A stretch of DNA of 64,000 bases from Lysinibacillus mangiferihumi (GCF_003049665.1 NZ_PYWM01000014.1:1-64000), one strand, 5' to 3'; shown: positions 15,719 through 25,426, counted from the first letter of the stretch. Numbers and translations are program-made. Notes: a model not told the origin generated them from the sequence alone.

Positions 15719-17307
15719 AAGCGCTTACCTCCTTTAGGAACGATTATTAAAAAGCACGCTCCTGATAAATCTCCAGCATCTAATAAAATATCTCCATTTA
15801 TATTTTCGAGAGCTTTTTTGCTGATTGTTAAGCCATGCCCTCGATCTAAGCCTTCCTTTGTTGAAAAACCTTTTGCAAAAATTTTATCGGTCAGCTTGTG
15901 GTCAATACCGGGGCCGTTATCTTGAATCTCCAATAAATAATGATTTTTATAATCGTTAATAGATAATTGAATTATTTTATCGGAGGACGGCAAGTTTTTT
16001 AAAGATTCAATAGCGTTTTGAAGAACATTGCCAAGTGCTGTAAGAATAGCATCTTCCTGAAGTTTAGATAATTTCATAGATGGAGGAATTTCCTTCAGCT
16101 CGAGTTTAATGCCCAGTTCCGTTGCTTCTGCCAGCTTCCCTTGAATTAATGCTAGGAGTAGAGGGGATGTGCCATTATTATTTAGAAAAGCTTGATGTTT
16201 AAGATGAATATTTCGTTGTTCTTTAATGTACTCAATTGCCTGATTGTACTGTTTAGAAAATAGCAAACCTAGAATAATATGAAGCTTATTCGCAAATTCA
16301 TGTGTATAGGCGCGTTGCATATTGGCATACTGTTTGACTTGTTTCAGTTCATCAATAATTTTTTGGATGTCTACTTTTTTTCTAAATGTATATAAAGAAC
16401 CTATTTTCCTTTTCTTTTCCACTAAAGGTGCTTTATTTAAGATGATAATATGTTCATTGAGTGTTAGCTCTAAGTTATGAATATGTTGTTCTGCAACGAT
16501 TTTAGGTGTGAAAATATGCTCGATTTTAGTTCCCATCCATGCTGAAATGGATTGATTGTGAGTAGAATCTAGCATTCCGTATGCACTTTTATTAATAGTG
16601 GTAATTTGATTTAAATGATCGACAGCAATAATCCCTTCTTCCGTCGTTTCTAAAATCACTTTGTTTTGTTGATATAATTTAGCAATTTGGATTGGTTCCA
16701 TATTAAATAATAATTTTTTAATATAAAGAGAGATGGCGATTGCCCCAAGTATACCAATGAAAAGAATAATAATTGTGTAATTGAGCCACTTCATAAGATG
16801 GTCTTTGATGATTGTATCAATATGCGCGGTTAAAAAACCGACAGAAACAACACCGATAATGTTGTCGTCTATCATAATAGGGGCTTTACCTCGGATAGAT
16901 TCACCTAGGGAACCAATCGTTTTAGAAATATAGGCTTGTTTATTTAGTAATGCGGCATCATTGTCCCCACCGACCATGGGATGTCCTATTCGATCTTTTG
17001 CGGGATGGGAATAACGAACACCTTGTGCATTGCCAACTACGATAAATGCTGCATTTATCTCCTCTCTTAAAGGTTCGACGATTGGCTGGATAATGTCACT
17101 TGGATTTTCATGCTCGAATGCTGTAATAATCTCCTCCATAGAAGCGATTGTTTTAGCAATATTCAATGCTTCTACGCCTATTTGCTTTTCTGTTGTATCG
17201 CGTATATGTTCTTGCAATAGATACATAAAGAGCCCACATATCATTAAAAGTAAAATCGACATTAAAAAAATCATTTTAACTGTTAGAGACTGGAATAAAC
17301 TTCTCAT
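15715..17307 (-). CDS. citS: CitS-like sensor histidine kinase
   Basis: 530 residues. First membrane segment about 10-32, extracellular PAS-like sensor (RYSHPAKDRIGHPMVGGD, the citrate/malate-binding motif region) about 35-175, second membrane segment about 177-199, cytoplasmic PAS about 215-320, then a DHp with phospho-His in RAYTHEFANKLHIILGLL and an ATPase domain with N box NVLQNAIESL and G box DNGPGIDHKLTDKIF. This is the DcuS/CitA/CitS family. It forms an operon with citT and probably the CitMHS transporter. Confidence 0.87.
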   Translation of the reverse strand: MRSLFQSLTVKMIFLMSILLLMICGLFMYLLQEHIRDTTEKQIGVEALNIAKTIASMEEIITAFEHENPSDIIQPIVEPLREEINAAFIVVGNAQGVRYSHPAKDRIGHPMVGGDNDAALLNKQAYISKTIGSLGESIRGKAPIMIDDNIIGVVSVGFLTAHIDTIIKDHLMKWLNYTIIILFIGILGAIAISLYIKKLLFNMEPIQIAKLYQQNKVILETTEEGIIAVDHLNQITTINKSAYGMLDSTHNQSISAWMGTKIEHIFTPKIVAEQHIHNLELTLNEHIIILNKAPLVEKKRKIGSLYTFRKKVDIQKIIDELKQVKQYANMQRAYTHEFANKLHIILGLLFSKQYNQAIEYIKEQRNIHLKHQAFLNNNGTSPLLLALIQGKLAEATELGIKLELKEIPPSMKLSKLQEDAILTALGNVLQNAIESLKNLPSSDKIIQLSINDYKNHYLLEIQDNGPGIDHKLTDKIFAKGFSTKEGLDRGHGLTISKKALENINGDILLDAGDLSGACFLIIVPKGGKRL

Positions 17308-17478
17308 ATTTCACCTCTAGATAGTTTTCGTTTGCCATCTTGTAAAAAGAGCGTATTTGGGAATAGAATAGCATACACCAAATAAAGAGTTCGAGTTATT
17401 TTATAGTGGCTAAATTAATCATAAAAAGAATTTTGCTGTAAATACTTAGCGTTACAATAAAAGCAAGGAGAAATGGCT

Positions 17479-17988
17479 ATGTCAAATGAAGTGAAAAATG
17501 TACTGCCACCTGTTGTTGATGCTTCAACAAAGGTGCTTATTGTTGGCTCAATGCCAGGAAAGCTCTCATTAGAGAAACAGCAATATTATGGCAATCCACG
17601 CAATCACTTTTGGGCTATTATTGGGCAAATTGTAAAGAGAACAATACCGGAAGCTTATAAAATGCGAATAGAGTTGTTAAAGGAAAATGGTATTGGTCTT
17701 TGGGATACTATCGAATCGTGCGAGCGCAAGGGTAGCTTAGATGCCGCCATTCGCAATGAAAAACCAAATGATTTTAAAACGCTTTTTAAACAGTATCCAA
17801 ATATAGAACTTGTGCTTTTTAATGGTGGGAAAGCTTTTGAAGTGTTTAAAAAGCATATTGGTGTTGAGGTTTTAGATGGACGAGCCTATCAAAAGATGCC
17901 ATCGACTAGCCCAATCCCTGGAAAAAATATAAAATCCTTCGACGAAAAGTTAGCGGATTGGCGAGTGATGCAATCGTATTTAACGTAA
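17479..17988 (+). CDS. DNA-deoxyinosine/uracil glycosylase (UDG superfamily)
   Basis: 169 residues from the ATG at 17479 (AAGGAG 8 bp upstream; 17473 is too close). The N-terminal active-site motif VGSMPGKLSLEKQQYYGNPR followed by NHFW, and a C-terminal STSPIPG loop, match the hypoxanthine-DNA glycosylase family of the UDG superfamily, which removes deaminated bases in base-excision repair. Monocistronic. Confidence 0.85.
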   Translation: MSNEVKNVLPPVVDASTKVLIVGSMPGKLSLEKQQYYGNPRNHFWAIIGQIVKRTIPEAYKMRIELLKENGIGLWDTIESCERKGSLDAAIRNEKPNDFKTLFKQYPNIELVLFNGGKAFEVFKKHIGVEVLDGRAYQKMPSTSPIPGKNIKSFDEKLADWRVMQSYLT

Positions 17989-18071
17989 ACGAGGTCATAT
18001 GGTAGGCTAATTGCTCAAGCGACTTTCGCCCCCTTACATATAGTGAAATATGTAAAAGGGGGGAGTTTGTA

Positions 18072-18452
18072 TTGAATTTATATCCAAATAATAATTATGG
18101 GGAAAATTTCAGAGGTCCGAGTTGGAATGTTCCAGGTATTCCACCAGTTGGACCACCACCAAATATGGGCCAACCACCTAACTTTGGACCACCGTCTTCT
18201 GGGCAAATGCCAATGAGTGCTCCACCAAACTTTGCTCCACCTATGCCCGCGTGGCATGGTGGCTCAAATGGCATTCAATCGTGTTTATTTAGAAACACGT
18301 ATTTATGGATGAACAACGGAAGAAGTTTTTGGTTTTTCCCGACGGTCATAGGTAGAGAATTTATTGCGGGATTCCGCTGGAGTAATAGATATGGATGGCG
18401 TTTCCGTACATTAACGAGAGATCATATTCGTTCGTTTGAATGTTTTAGATAA
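18072..18452 (+). CDS. Hypothetical protein with Pro-rich N-terminus
   Basis: 126 residues with a TTG start behind GGGGGAG. Residues 1-65 are rich in P, G, N and M (VGPPPNMGQPPNFGPPSSG), probably unstructured. Residues 66-126 form a compact aromatic domain (NTYLWMNNGRSFWFFPTVIG, then ITAGFRW-like strands with two Cys). Seen in many Bacillaceae as uncharacterised, possibly spore-coat, proteins; I cannot name it. Confidence 0.65.
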   Translation: MNLYPNNNYGENFRGPSWNVPGIPPVGPPPNMGQPPNFGPPSSGQMPMSAPPNFAPPMPAWHGGSNGIQSCLFRNTYLWMNNGRSFWFFPTVIGREFIAGFRWSNRYGWRFRTLTRDHIRSFECFR

Positions 18453-18588
18453 TGGATTTCAATCGTAAGGGATTCGGGTGGAGCATGTAGAAAACTGCCG
18501 AAATTTATGTGGGCATTGTGCCTTAACGATTTTCTAAAAGGCGCGAGATGAAAATACGAAGCGAATGTATTCTGTTTTTAAGTAATGG

Positions 18589-18934
18589 ATGTTACAATAA
18601 TTGTAACTAAACATGAAGGGACGATGGGTGGCTAATGATTAACTAATCTTATTTTTTGCACATGAAATGTATATTTCAATGAATCAAAAATAGGATTAGT
18701 CTGCCCATTTTCCATAAAGTACACGATTGTAGGCTCAAACGCCTGCTATTGTTGAACGTATACTAAAAATGCAAATTACCGTACGAACGCGCTTGGTGTG
18801 GCATTTTTAGTATTGGAGCATCTCATAATAAGGCTCAAACATTGAGCTTTTTTGTGTTTGATATTTCGCGACTAATCCTTCCAAAATAATTGGAGGGATT
18901 TTTTTGTCCCTCTATATAGAGAGGAACGGATGAA
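18589..18934 (+). promoter_or_regulatory. Attenuator leader of vmlR with competing hairpins and tiny uORFs
   Basis: Arm 1 (18642-18656, ACTAATCTTATTTTT) pairs with arm 2 (18686-18700) over 15 bp with one G-U. Arm 2 (AGGATTAGT, 18692-18700) is also exactly complementary to ACTAATCCT at 18871-18879, which contains the 5' arm of an 11-bp terminator (18874-18884 with 18890-18900, T7 after). Tiny ORFs ATGGGTGGCTAA (18624) and ATGATTAACTAA (18635) run into arm 1. A ribosome stalled there would free arm 2 to break the terminator. Further elements are a 12-bp hairpin (18761-18772/18801-18812), a short terminator (18833-18853), and a 17-bp palindrome at 18589-18605. Confidence 0.75.
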
Positions 18935-20566
18935 ATGAAAGAACTTTTAAAAATACAGAATGTACAGTATGAGGTAGGAGACATACGGATTTTTGAACAG
19001 GTGACGGCAACAGTAAAACAAGGCGAAGTCATTGGTATTATAGGAAAAAATGGAGCTGGCAAATCGACATTATTACAGCTTATTCAAGGCATACTAACTC
19101 CTACGGCAGGGCAGCTAGTGCCGTTGCAACATGTTAAAATGGCCTATGTGGAACAAGAGCAAGCAACTATAGATAGTTGGGAAGTAAGCGCAGAAGAAGC
19201 GGATTTACTTGCTAAATGGCATGTACCAAACATCGAGTTTGCAGCATTAAGCGGTGGAGAAAAGTTGAAAAGGCGACTAGCAAGAGGTTTTTCACAACAT
19301 GCGCAATTACTACTGTTGGATGAACCGACAAATCATTTAGATGAAACAAGTACAGCGATGCTTATCGCTCAAGTAAAAAAATATGATGGTACAATGATTG
19401 TTGTTTCTCATGATCGTTATTTTTTAGACGAGGTTGCCACTAAAATATGGTCTTTGGAAGATGGTAAACTGCTCGAACATAGTGGGCATTATACAAGTTA
19501 TATAGCGGCTAGAGAGCAACAAAGGCTAGCGCAACAACGCGCCTATGATAAGCAGCAAAAGAATATTGAACGGATTGAAGCGCAGATGAACGAGCTATCC
19601 TCTTGGTCGCAAAAGGCACATGCACAATCGACCAAGCAGGAGGGCTTTAAAGAGTTTTACCGAGTAAAAGCAAAACGAATGGATGCACAAGTAAAATCAA
19701 AGAAAAAGCGCTTGGAAAAAGAGTTAGCAAAGAACAAAGTTGAGCCGCCTAAGCAAGAAGAGGAAGTGCGGTTTTCAGTAGAGACAAACCAGCGAGTAGG
19801 TAAACGGTTTTTAGAATGTAAGCATGTAACAAAATCTTTTGGTCAGCGTCTTATATTTCAAGATCTAACAATGACAATACAATTTGGTGATAAAATTGCC
19901 ATTACAGGTCCAAATGGTAGTGGCAAAACGACTTTATTGAAGGTGCTGACAGGACAAGAAAAAGCAGATGGTGATCTGTGGATTTCACCAGCAGCTACTA
20001 TCGGCTATTTAACGCAGGATGTATTCGATTTGCCATTGAATCTTACACCAGAGCAATATTTTCACAAGGAGACGTTCGAGGAAAGAGGGAAAGTCCGCAA
20101 TGTCATGAAACATTTAGGGTTTACTGCAAGTCATTGGACAGCACCTATTGGCAATATGAGTATGGGCGAGCGTGTGAAGTGTAAGCTGATGGCGTATATT
20201 TTAGAAGAAAAGAATGTTCTAATTTTAGATGAGCCAACGAATCATCTTGATTTGCCTTCAAGAGAGCAATTAGAGAAAACGTTGGAGCTCTATACAGGTA
20301 CATTGCTCGTTGTGTCGCATGACCGCTATTTTATTGAGAAAACAACAAATATTGTGTGGCAGCTTGAAAATAAAGGAATCGTGAAAAAATGGAGAGAGAG
20401 CATACCACAGCAACAAAATAATACAAGTGCACAACGGCTAAAGTTAGAAAATGAAAGACAAGAAATACTTGGCAAACTTAGCTTTCTAACCGCCAAAGAT
20501 AAGGAATATGCTGTGCTTGATCGGAAATTTAATGAGTTGACGAAGCAAATTAATGAACTCCGCTAG
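18935..20566 (+). CDS. vmlR: VmlR-type ABC-F ribosome-protection protein
   Basis: 543 residues, two ATP-binding cassettes without membrane domains: Walker A GIIGKNGAGKSTLL and signature ALSGGEKLKRRLARG (first), Walker A ITGPNGSGKTTLL and signature NMSMGERVKCKL (second), both with DEPTNHLD. The linker between them (ERIEAQMNELSSWSQKAHAQ, then KEGFKEFY-like) is the antibiotic-resistance domain that reaches the peptidyl-transferase centre. Close match to B. subtilis VmlR from memory, including the linker, which gives resistance to virginiamycin M, lincomycin and tiamulin. ABC-F genes of this group are controlled by ribosome-sensing attenuation, and such a leader lies directly upstream. Confidence 0.9.
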   Translation: MKELLKIQNVQYEVGDIRIFEQVTATVKQGEVIGIIGKNGAGKSTLLQLIQGILTPTAGQLVPLQHVKMAYVEQEQATIDSWEVSAEEADLLAKWHVPNIEFAALSGGEKLKRRLARGFSQHAQLLLLDEPTNHLDETSTAMLIAQVKKYDGTMIVVSHDRYFLDEVATKIWSLEDGKLLEHSGHYTSYIAAREQQRLAQQRAYDKQQKNIERIEAQMNELSSWSQKAHAQSTKQEGFKEFYRVKAKRMDAQVKSKKKRLEKELAKNKVEPPKQEEEVRFSVETNQRVGKRFLECKHVTKSFGQRLIFQDLTMTIQFGDKIAITGPNGSGKTTLLKVLTGQEKADGDLWISPAATIGYLTQDVFDLPLNLTPEQYFHKETFEERGKVRNVMKHLGFTASHWTAPIGNMSMGERVKCKLMAYILEEKNVLILDEPTNHLDLPSREQLEKTLELYTGTLLVVSHDRYFIEKTTNIVWQLENKGIVKKWRESIPQQQNNTSAQRLKLENERQEILGKLSFLTAKDKEYAVLDRKFNELTKQINELR

Positions 20567-20727
20567 TTTGACGTTTAAGACAGCAAAAAGTGGGGAACAT
20601 TAACGTAATTTCAGTAAACAATTGCTCGCTTTTATAAGTGGGGAGACTCTTATGAATGTCATAAATCTTCGGGCACACTCGAAAAATTAGGACGTAATAG
20701 ATAAAAAGCAAATATTGAGGTGTCTAG

Positions 20728-21513
20728 ATGAAAAAATTATTTTTTATAATCATACTAACAATTAGTATCATTAGCGCATGTACTGGAAGAGATACGAATA
20801 GTAAGCAAGATACACAACAAGACCATCAATGGAACGAAAATAAACTTTGTATTTCTGAAACAACATCTAAAGACACAGTCTCTTCTTTAACGCAGGCAGG
20901 AGCATTGAAAACGATAAAGGAGCAGCTTGGAACAAAACTAGCCATTGTTTTGCCAACGAATGTTCCACTAACAGAAGGAGCTTTTTTAACCGCAACAACT
21001 AAAAGTGAAGAGCAACAAGCCGAAGTTCTATTTCTAGAAAGTAAAGAGTATCTTCCGGTTAATGATGTAAAGCTAAAAAATGCGACAGCCGCAACTGCGA
21101 TTGCCAAACTTACTGTAAAGCTCTATGACAGTATAGATGAGGCAAGCGAACAGATTGCTTATGAAGAATTTAGTAAAAATGGAGGGCAACAAGTTCCGCT
21201 TGGATTCAATATGACTGGTTATCAGGATGCAGGCGAGGGCTCGTTATGGACTGGTTGGAATGAGGGAAGATGGGCAATAGCAACTCATACCCGAACAGAT
21301 AATCCAGAAGCTGGAGTAGAGCTGGCAAAACAAGCAGTACAATATTTAGAATCCCATACACTTCCAATCCCACACGAACACGGTATGGTACATTTAGATG
21401 TTTATAAAACAGGAAACTTAATCGTATGGCAGGATGGAAAACTTGTCTATACGCTTGATTCCATCAAGGACCCGATGAAGGCACTTGCAATTGCAACAGC
21501 TTTTAAGCAATAA
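20728..21513 (+). CDS. Putative lipoprotein, unknown function
   Basis: 261 residues. Signal peptide with lipobox IISAC (Cys18), a Gln/Asn/Asp-rich linker to about residue 35, then a globular alpha/beta part with no catalytic motif I recognise (NMTGYQDAGEGSLWTGWNEG in the middle). Membrane-anchored on the outside. Single gene with a strong terminator after it. Confidence 0.75.
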   Translation: MKKLFFIIILTISIISACTGRDTNSKQDTQQDHQWNENKLCISETTSKDTVSSLTQAGALKTIKEQLGTKLAIVLPTNVPLTEGAFLTATTKSEEQQAEVLFLESKEYLPVNDVKLKNATAATAIAKLTVKLYDSIDEASEQIAYEEFSKNGGQQVPLGFNMTGYQDAGEGSLWTGWNEGRWAIATHTRTDNPEAGVELAKQAVQYLESHTLPIPHEHGMVHLDVYKTGNLIVWQDGKLVYTLDSIKDPMKALAIATAFKQ

Positions 21514-21518
21514 TAAGT

Positions 21519-21552
21519 AACCCCTGAGCGCAACTACACTCAGGGGTTTTTA
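21519..21552 (+). terminator. Rho-independent terminator
   Basis: ACCCCTGAG and CTCAGGGGT arms followed by T5, 6 bp after the lipoprotein stop codon. Confidence 0.85.
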
Positions 21553-21660
21553 ATGACTTATTAGCTTTTGTAATAGCCATGTTAATTATGCATTTTACCA
21601 ATTCAGATGCTACAAGTTATGGGTATTTGTTGAGCAAGTATGTTTAGACTATGTAGATAC

Positions 21661-22044
21661 TCACACACTATATGAAGAATCCGACTGTAAAGTTTTTTGG
21701 CTTGGACCCCAACGATTTGTCTGTGGCTGACTATCAAGCACTGTAAATACAAATAGTACGATTGCTCCAAAGGGGATGAAAATGATTAAAATCCATGCTC
21801 CACTGCGCCCTATATCATGAAGACGGCGGACCGTCACAGACAAACTAGGAATCATAAAGATTATTCCAAACAACGTGCTGAGTATTCCCACCTCTGGTGA
21901 AAATTTGAGATTTAGCATCTCTTCGATCATTATTATTACAAATGAAATAATAAATCCGATAAGGTAGTACATCCAATATTCTTGTCGTCGAGCGCGGCCA
22001 CTAAAATTGAATGTGTTCTTCAAGGCATGTACAAACCACTTCAT
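21661..22044 (-). CDS. DUF805 membrane protein
   Basis: 127 residues from the ATG at 22044 (AAGGAG 8 bp upstream). Begins WFVHALKNTFNFSGRARRQE and continues with YWMYYLIGFIISFVIIM, followed by two more membrane segments and the conserved VRRLHDIGRSGAWI between the second and third. This is the DUF805 (YhaH-like) family of small inner-membrane proteins with unknown role. Monocistronic. Confidence 0.87.
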   Translation of the reverse strand: MKWFVHALKNTFNFSGRARRQEYWMYYLIGFIISFVIIMIEEMLNLKFSPEVGILSTLFGIIFMIPSLSVTVRRLHDIGRSGAWILIIFIPFGAIVLFVFTVLDSQPQTNRWGPSQKTLQSDSSYSV

Positions 22045-22469
22045 CAAAATGTCTCCTTACTAGAAATCTAAAATAGTTTATATTTAAGAGAGAAGGATGT
22101 ATAGAGAATTAAATTGTTTCATCTAACATAGACTTTTCACTTAAGAAAGGGTTGTTGTTCCCAAAGGTTGTTAATCATCATTTTTTATTTTTAATGTTTA
22201 AAATTCAATAGATCAACTTCTTTCTCAATCTTAATAATACTTGTTATGTAATAGGTTGCATTTTTTCCTTAATATGTATTATATAGTATACTAAATGCAA
22301 TATAAGTCAATTAGTATAATGTTAAAGGACTACTAGAATACCTTGTATCTATTAAAGCAGATAGATGGTTAAGCTTGTTATTGAAAAACGATTCAAGTTC
22401 TCGTATTTTTTCTTTGTTCATATAATAATATTATTTTATTAACAAAGTATTTATTGAAGGAGTGTGTAT
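22045..22469. other. AT-rich intergenic region, no gene seen
   Basis: About 425 bp between divergent genes. Contains ttgcatt ... aatgcaa inverted half-sites (about 22256-22309) around a tatatagtatact stretch; significance unclear. No coding signal. Confidence 0.4.
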
Positions 22470-23009
22470 ATGAAAAAATTTTTATTATATTTTAGTGTCT
22501 TATTCTGTTTGGTTTCAGTAGTAGGTTGTAACGAGCAGGACAAGGATGTAAACGGTGAGTTCCTTTTAGGTAACTTTGGCGCTGATTGGGAGGAAGAAAC
22601 TTATTATTTGGTTGTTCCAATTAATTGGTCAGGAAAATCACATGTAACAATAGAATCTATGAAGTTGATAAAAAAAGATGAAAAGCCTATTACATACGAG
22701 GAAGATGGTATAAAGTATGAATTCTTTGGTGCAGAACCATTAAAGTCATCAGGGATATATGGTGAGTCAGATGTTGGAGAATTAAAAAATATAAAAGATT
22801 TAGAAATAGATAGTGATGGTAAAATTGCGCTTAAATTAGTATTAGGAGAAGAGGTTCATGAAGACAGTGAACGAAGAATAAAAATTAGTTTTAGTATCAA
22901 CGGAAAAGAATATGAAAAAATTGTTGAATGGAAAACCCTTGAACAAGTAAATACGTTGTCAGAAAACAACTCAGTTATACCCTACACAACTTCGCAGAAG
23001 GAGGTATAA
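22470..23009 (+). CDS. Putative lipoprotein, unknown function
   Basis: 179 residues from the ATG at 22470 (GAAGGAG). Signal peptide LLYFSVLFCLVSVVGC with lipobox VVGC. The mature part is acidic and lysine-rich and beta-type (YYLVVPINWSGKSHVTIES), reminiscent of small surface lipoproteins of Bacillus. Ends 2 bp before the start of the next gene, so they are co-transcribed. Confidence 0.7.
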   Translation: MKKFLLYFSVLFCLVSVVGCNEQDKDVNGEFLLGNFGADWEEETYYLVVPINWSGKSHVTIESMKLIKKDEKPITYEEDGIKYEFFGAEPLKSSGIYGESDVGELKNIKDLEIDSDGKIALKLVLGEEVHEDSERRIKISFSINGKEYEKIVEWKTLEQVNTLSENNSVIPYTTSQKEV

Positions 23010-23011
23010 AA

Positions 23012-23371
23012 ATGGGCTATCAACAAGCTTTATCACGTTATATTGACGCAACAAATACACATGATTTTAACAATGTCAAAGCATTATTACATCCACAGGC
23101 GGTTTATTGGTTTACGGATCGAACATGCACGTCGCTAGAAGAAATAGAAGCTTATTTCAAGCATGCATGGCATGTTATTCAAGATGAGGTTTATCGCGCA
23201 ACCAATGTACAATGGCTTACTGCCGATGAAAATGCCGCTACATGTATCTATACATACCATTATGAAGGCTATCATAATGGCACATTTGTATCAGGTAGCG
23301 GGAGAGCAACGAATGTTTTTACTGTTATGAATAATGAGTGGAAGCTTATTCACGAACATTTAAGTAGCTAA
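23012..23371 (+). CDS. SnoaL/NTF2-like (DUF4440-type) protein
   Basis: 119 residues, a single cone-shaped alpha+beta domain: ALSRYIDATNTHDFNNVKAL at the start, VYWFTDRTCTSLEEIEAYF in the middle, and VFTVMNNEWKLIHEHLS at the end, the usual order of SnoaL-like folds. These bind small ligands or act as isomerases or hydrolases; no specific function can be assigned. AGGAGG ribosome site lies within the end of the preceding gene. Confidence 0.78.
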   Translation: MGYQQALSRYIDATNTHDFNNVKALLHPQAVYWFTDRTCTSLEEIEAYFKHAWHVIQDEVYRATNVQWLTADENAATCIYTYHYEGYHNGTFVSGSGRATNVFTVMNNEWKLIHEHLSS

Positions 23372-23425
23372 GGCGACCTTAAAACCACTTGAATTAGTAG
23401 CAATAACAATTGCCTAACAACCTTT

Positions 23426-23881
23426 TTAATCTAGCTTTGCCGCATAAATGCGAGAGCTTTCTCCCCAAGGATGGTAGCCAGTACCGATATAGGAAAATCC
23501 ATAGCGCTCATATAGACCGATATGATCCGTACAAAGATAGAGCTGTGGAAAACCATGTTGCTTAGCATCCTTTTTAGCTTGCTCTAATAGCAATGCACCA
23601 TAGGCATGACCACGATGGCTTTCCTCAATATACACCGCACAGACCCAAGGATATAAATCCATCCGACTTATAAAGTCATTGGTAATTAAACCAGCACAGC
23701 CGATGATTTCATCATTATTCATTAATACATACCACTGTGGGAGCGGTACCTGTGCATCGATGCAATGGGCAATACAATCCTCATAGAGCATCATACTTTC
23801 CTCACTTGCCCATTTGCTCTGAATATAACGGGTCGCCATTTCAGCATAGCTTGGCTCCTTGCGTATGGAAATAATCTTCAT
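23426..23881 (-). CDS. GNAT-family N-acetyltransferase
   Basis: 151 residues from the ATG at 23881 (AAAGGGG 8 bp upstream; GTG 23890 overlaps the site). Acetyl-CoA loop region ESHRGHAYGALLLEQAKKDA and the closing LYERYGFSYIGTGYHPWG are typical. The N-terminal EMATRYIQSKWASEESMMLY pattern is of the group that acts on small molecules; substrate unknown. Convergent with the SnoaL-like gene. Confidence 0.85.
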   Translation of the reverse strand: MKIISIRKEPSYAEMATRYIQSKWASEESMMLYEDCIAHCIDAQVPLPQWYVLMNNDEIIGCAGLITNDFISRMDLYPWVCAVYIEESHRGHAYGALLLEQAKKDAKQHGFPQLYLCTDHIGLYERYGFSYIGTGYHPWGESSRIYAAKLD

Positions 23882-23974
23882 TTTCGCCACCCCTTTGAAA
23901 AGTTAATAGATACGGTTATTATTGTAATTAATGGAAACATCAATAAGCAATAATAACTTGGGGAGGCTATAAAC

Positions 23975-24793
23975 TTGCAGCAAGAAATCTATCAATGGGG
24001 ACACGCCCAACATCCAACTTTAGTTTTTTTTCACGGTCTTGGTAGTACGGGTCTAGCATTTGGCGAACTAGCAAATTATTTACCAGCATATCATATCGTA
24101 TCATTTGATTTACCCGGACATGGGTATGCATCAGCCTTGACAGAAGAAGCGGCCTATCTCCCATCAAATGTCATTGTAACAATCGGAAAGATGCTAAAAC
24201 AAAAGTTAGGTAATAAAAAATTTTATCTTATCGGACATTCTTTAGGTGCAGATTTAGCTTTACATTACGCAGCTACTTTTCCAAAGCAAATAGCAGGTCT
24301 TATTTTATTGGATGGTGGCTATTTAAGTTCACAAGATATGGGGATGACAGTAGAAATGGAGTTGCAGAACATTGAAAGTTTTTGTAACGATGTTAGATTC
24401 TCCTCTTGGGATGAATTTTTTCAATCGGAAAAAGAGGAGCTTTCGCGCTGGTCTGCTGAACTGGAAGCTGCTTCGCGTGCACAAGTAAAAGCATTGGATG
24501 GCGAAATTAGACTAGCTCTTTCCACGTTTACAGCACAATCGCTAATTAAAGGGCTTGATGCTGAACCCATTCGTCACAAACTTCAGCATGTGAAGTGTCC
24601 AACTTTATTGGTAAGTGCTACAAAACCTATTGAACTGGAACAAGTAAGAAATAAAAGTATAGCGGATTTCCAAGCAAAAGTAAGCAATGTTCAGGTAGAG
24701 CCTGTCCCGAATGCAGGGCATGATATTTTCCGCGATGCACCTGAGCAGGTAGCAGAAAAAATAATTGCATGGCTTACTAATAACAATGGCTAA
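23975..24793 (+). CDS. Alpha/beta-hydrolase
   Basis: 272 residues, TTG start with GGGGAGG. Oxyanion segment FFHGLGSTG, nucleophile elbow GHSLGADLALHY (Ser about 94), acid in the region SATKPIELEQ and His in NAGHDIFRDAP: a complete Ser-Asp/Glu-His triad of the abhydrolase-6 type. Soluble esterase, lactonase or similar; substrate unknown. Starts a run of same-strand genes (nucleotidyltransferase, DinB, AraC). Confidence 0.87.
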   Translation: MQQEIYQWGHAQHPTLVFFHGLGSTGLAFGELANYLPAYHIVSFDLPGHGYASALTEEAAYLPSNVIVTIGKMLKQKLGNKKFYLIGHSLGADLALHYAATFPKQIAGLILLDGGYLSSQDMGMTVEMELQNIESFCNDVRFSSWDEFFQSEKEELSRWSAELEAASRAQVKALDGEIRLALSTFTAQSLIKGLDAEPIRHKLQHVKCPTLLVSATKPIELEQVRNKSIADFQAKVSNVQVEPVPNAGHDIFRDAPEQVAEKIIAWLTNNNG

Positions 24794-24836
24794 AGAATAA
24801 TCGAAGCTGTACATTTAAAATAGGGGTTTAAATTAC

Positions 24837-25406
24837 ATGAAAAGGTTACGAACAGAACGAGATTTAATAATGTTGATTGAGTCTGATACGTGGATGATGG
24901 AAATTTTGCGCTGTGTGGAACAACAACAGTTACCCGACAGTTGGGTTTGTGCTGGCTTTATTCGTTCCAAGGTATGGGATTATTTGCATGACTATCAAGA
25001 CAGAACGCCCTTAGCGGATATTGATGTTATTTATTTTGATAAGCAGCTAATTTCAGAAGAACAAGAGAAGCACTATGAACAGCATCTATTGGAACTCTTA
25101 CCAAAAGAACCGTGGTCTGTGAAAAATCAGGCGAGAATGCATAGCGTAAACGCTAGTGAACCCTATCAATCTTCCGTTGATGGCATGGCACATTTTCCGG
25201 AAATCCCAACAGCAATTGGTGTAAGGCTTACAAAAGGTGTACTGGAATTGGCTGCACCTTATGGCATACAGCATTTACTGTCGGGTATTGTGGCACCGAC
25301 CCCTTATTTTTATAAACATACACATTTACATGAGATTTATCAAAAGAGGATTTATAATAAACAGTGGCAATCTAACTGGCCAAAACTATTTATAACGACA
25401 CGATAG
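24837..25406 (+). CDS. Nucleotidyltransferase-like protein (DUF925 family)
   Basis: 189 residues. WVCAGFIRSKVWDYLHDY followed by PLADIDVIYFD gives the G-x-x-R...DxD pattern of the nucleotidyltransferase fold as seen in DUF925 proteins. Mid-part ARMHSVNASEPYQSSVDGMA and the AIGVRL segment are also family features. Substrate unknown; neither a tRNA nor an antibiotic partner is evident. Confidence 0.82.
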   Translation: MKRLRTERDLIMLIESDTWMMEILRCVEQQQLPDSWVCAGFIRSKVWDYLHDYQDRTPLADIDVIYFDKQLISEEQEKHYEQHLLELLPKEPWSVKNQARMHSVNASEPYQSSVDGMAHFPEIPTAIGVRLTKGVLELAAPYGIQHLLSGIVAPTPYFYKHTHLHEIYQKRIYNKQWQSNWPKLFITTR

Positions 25407-25426
25407 GCTAAAGGGGCGAAAAGAGA

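Noticed and set aside
18835-19062. Minus-strand frame across the vmlR leader and start
   Set aside because: Shadow of vmlR and its terminator; no ribosome site.
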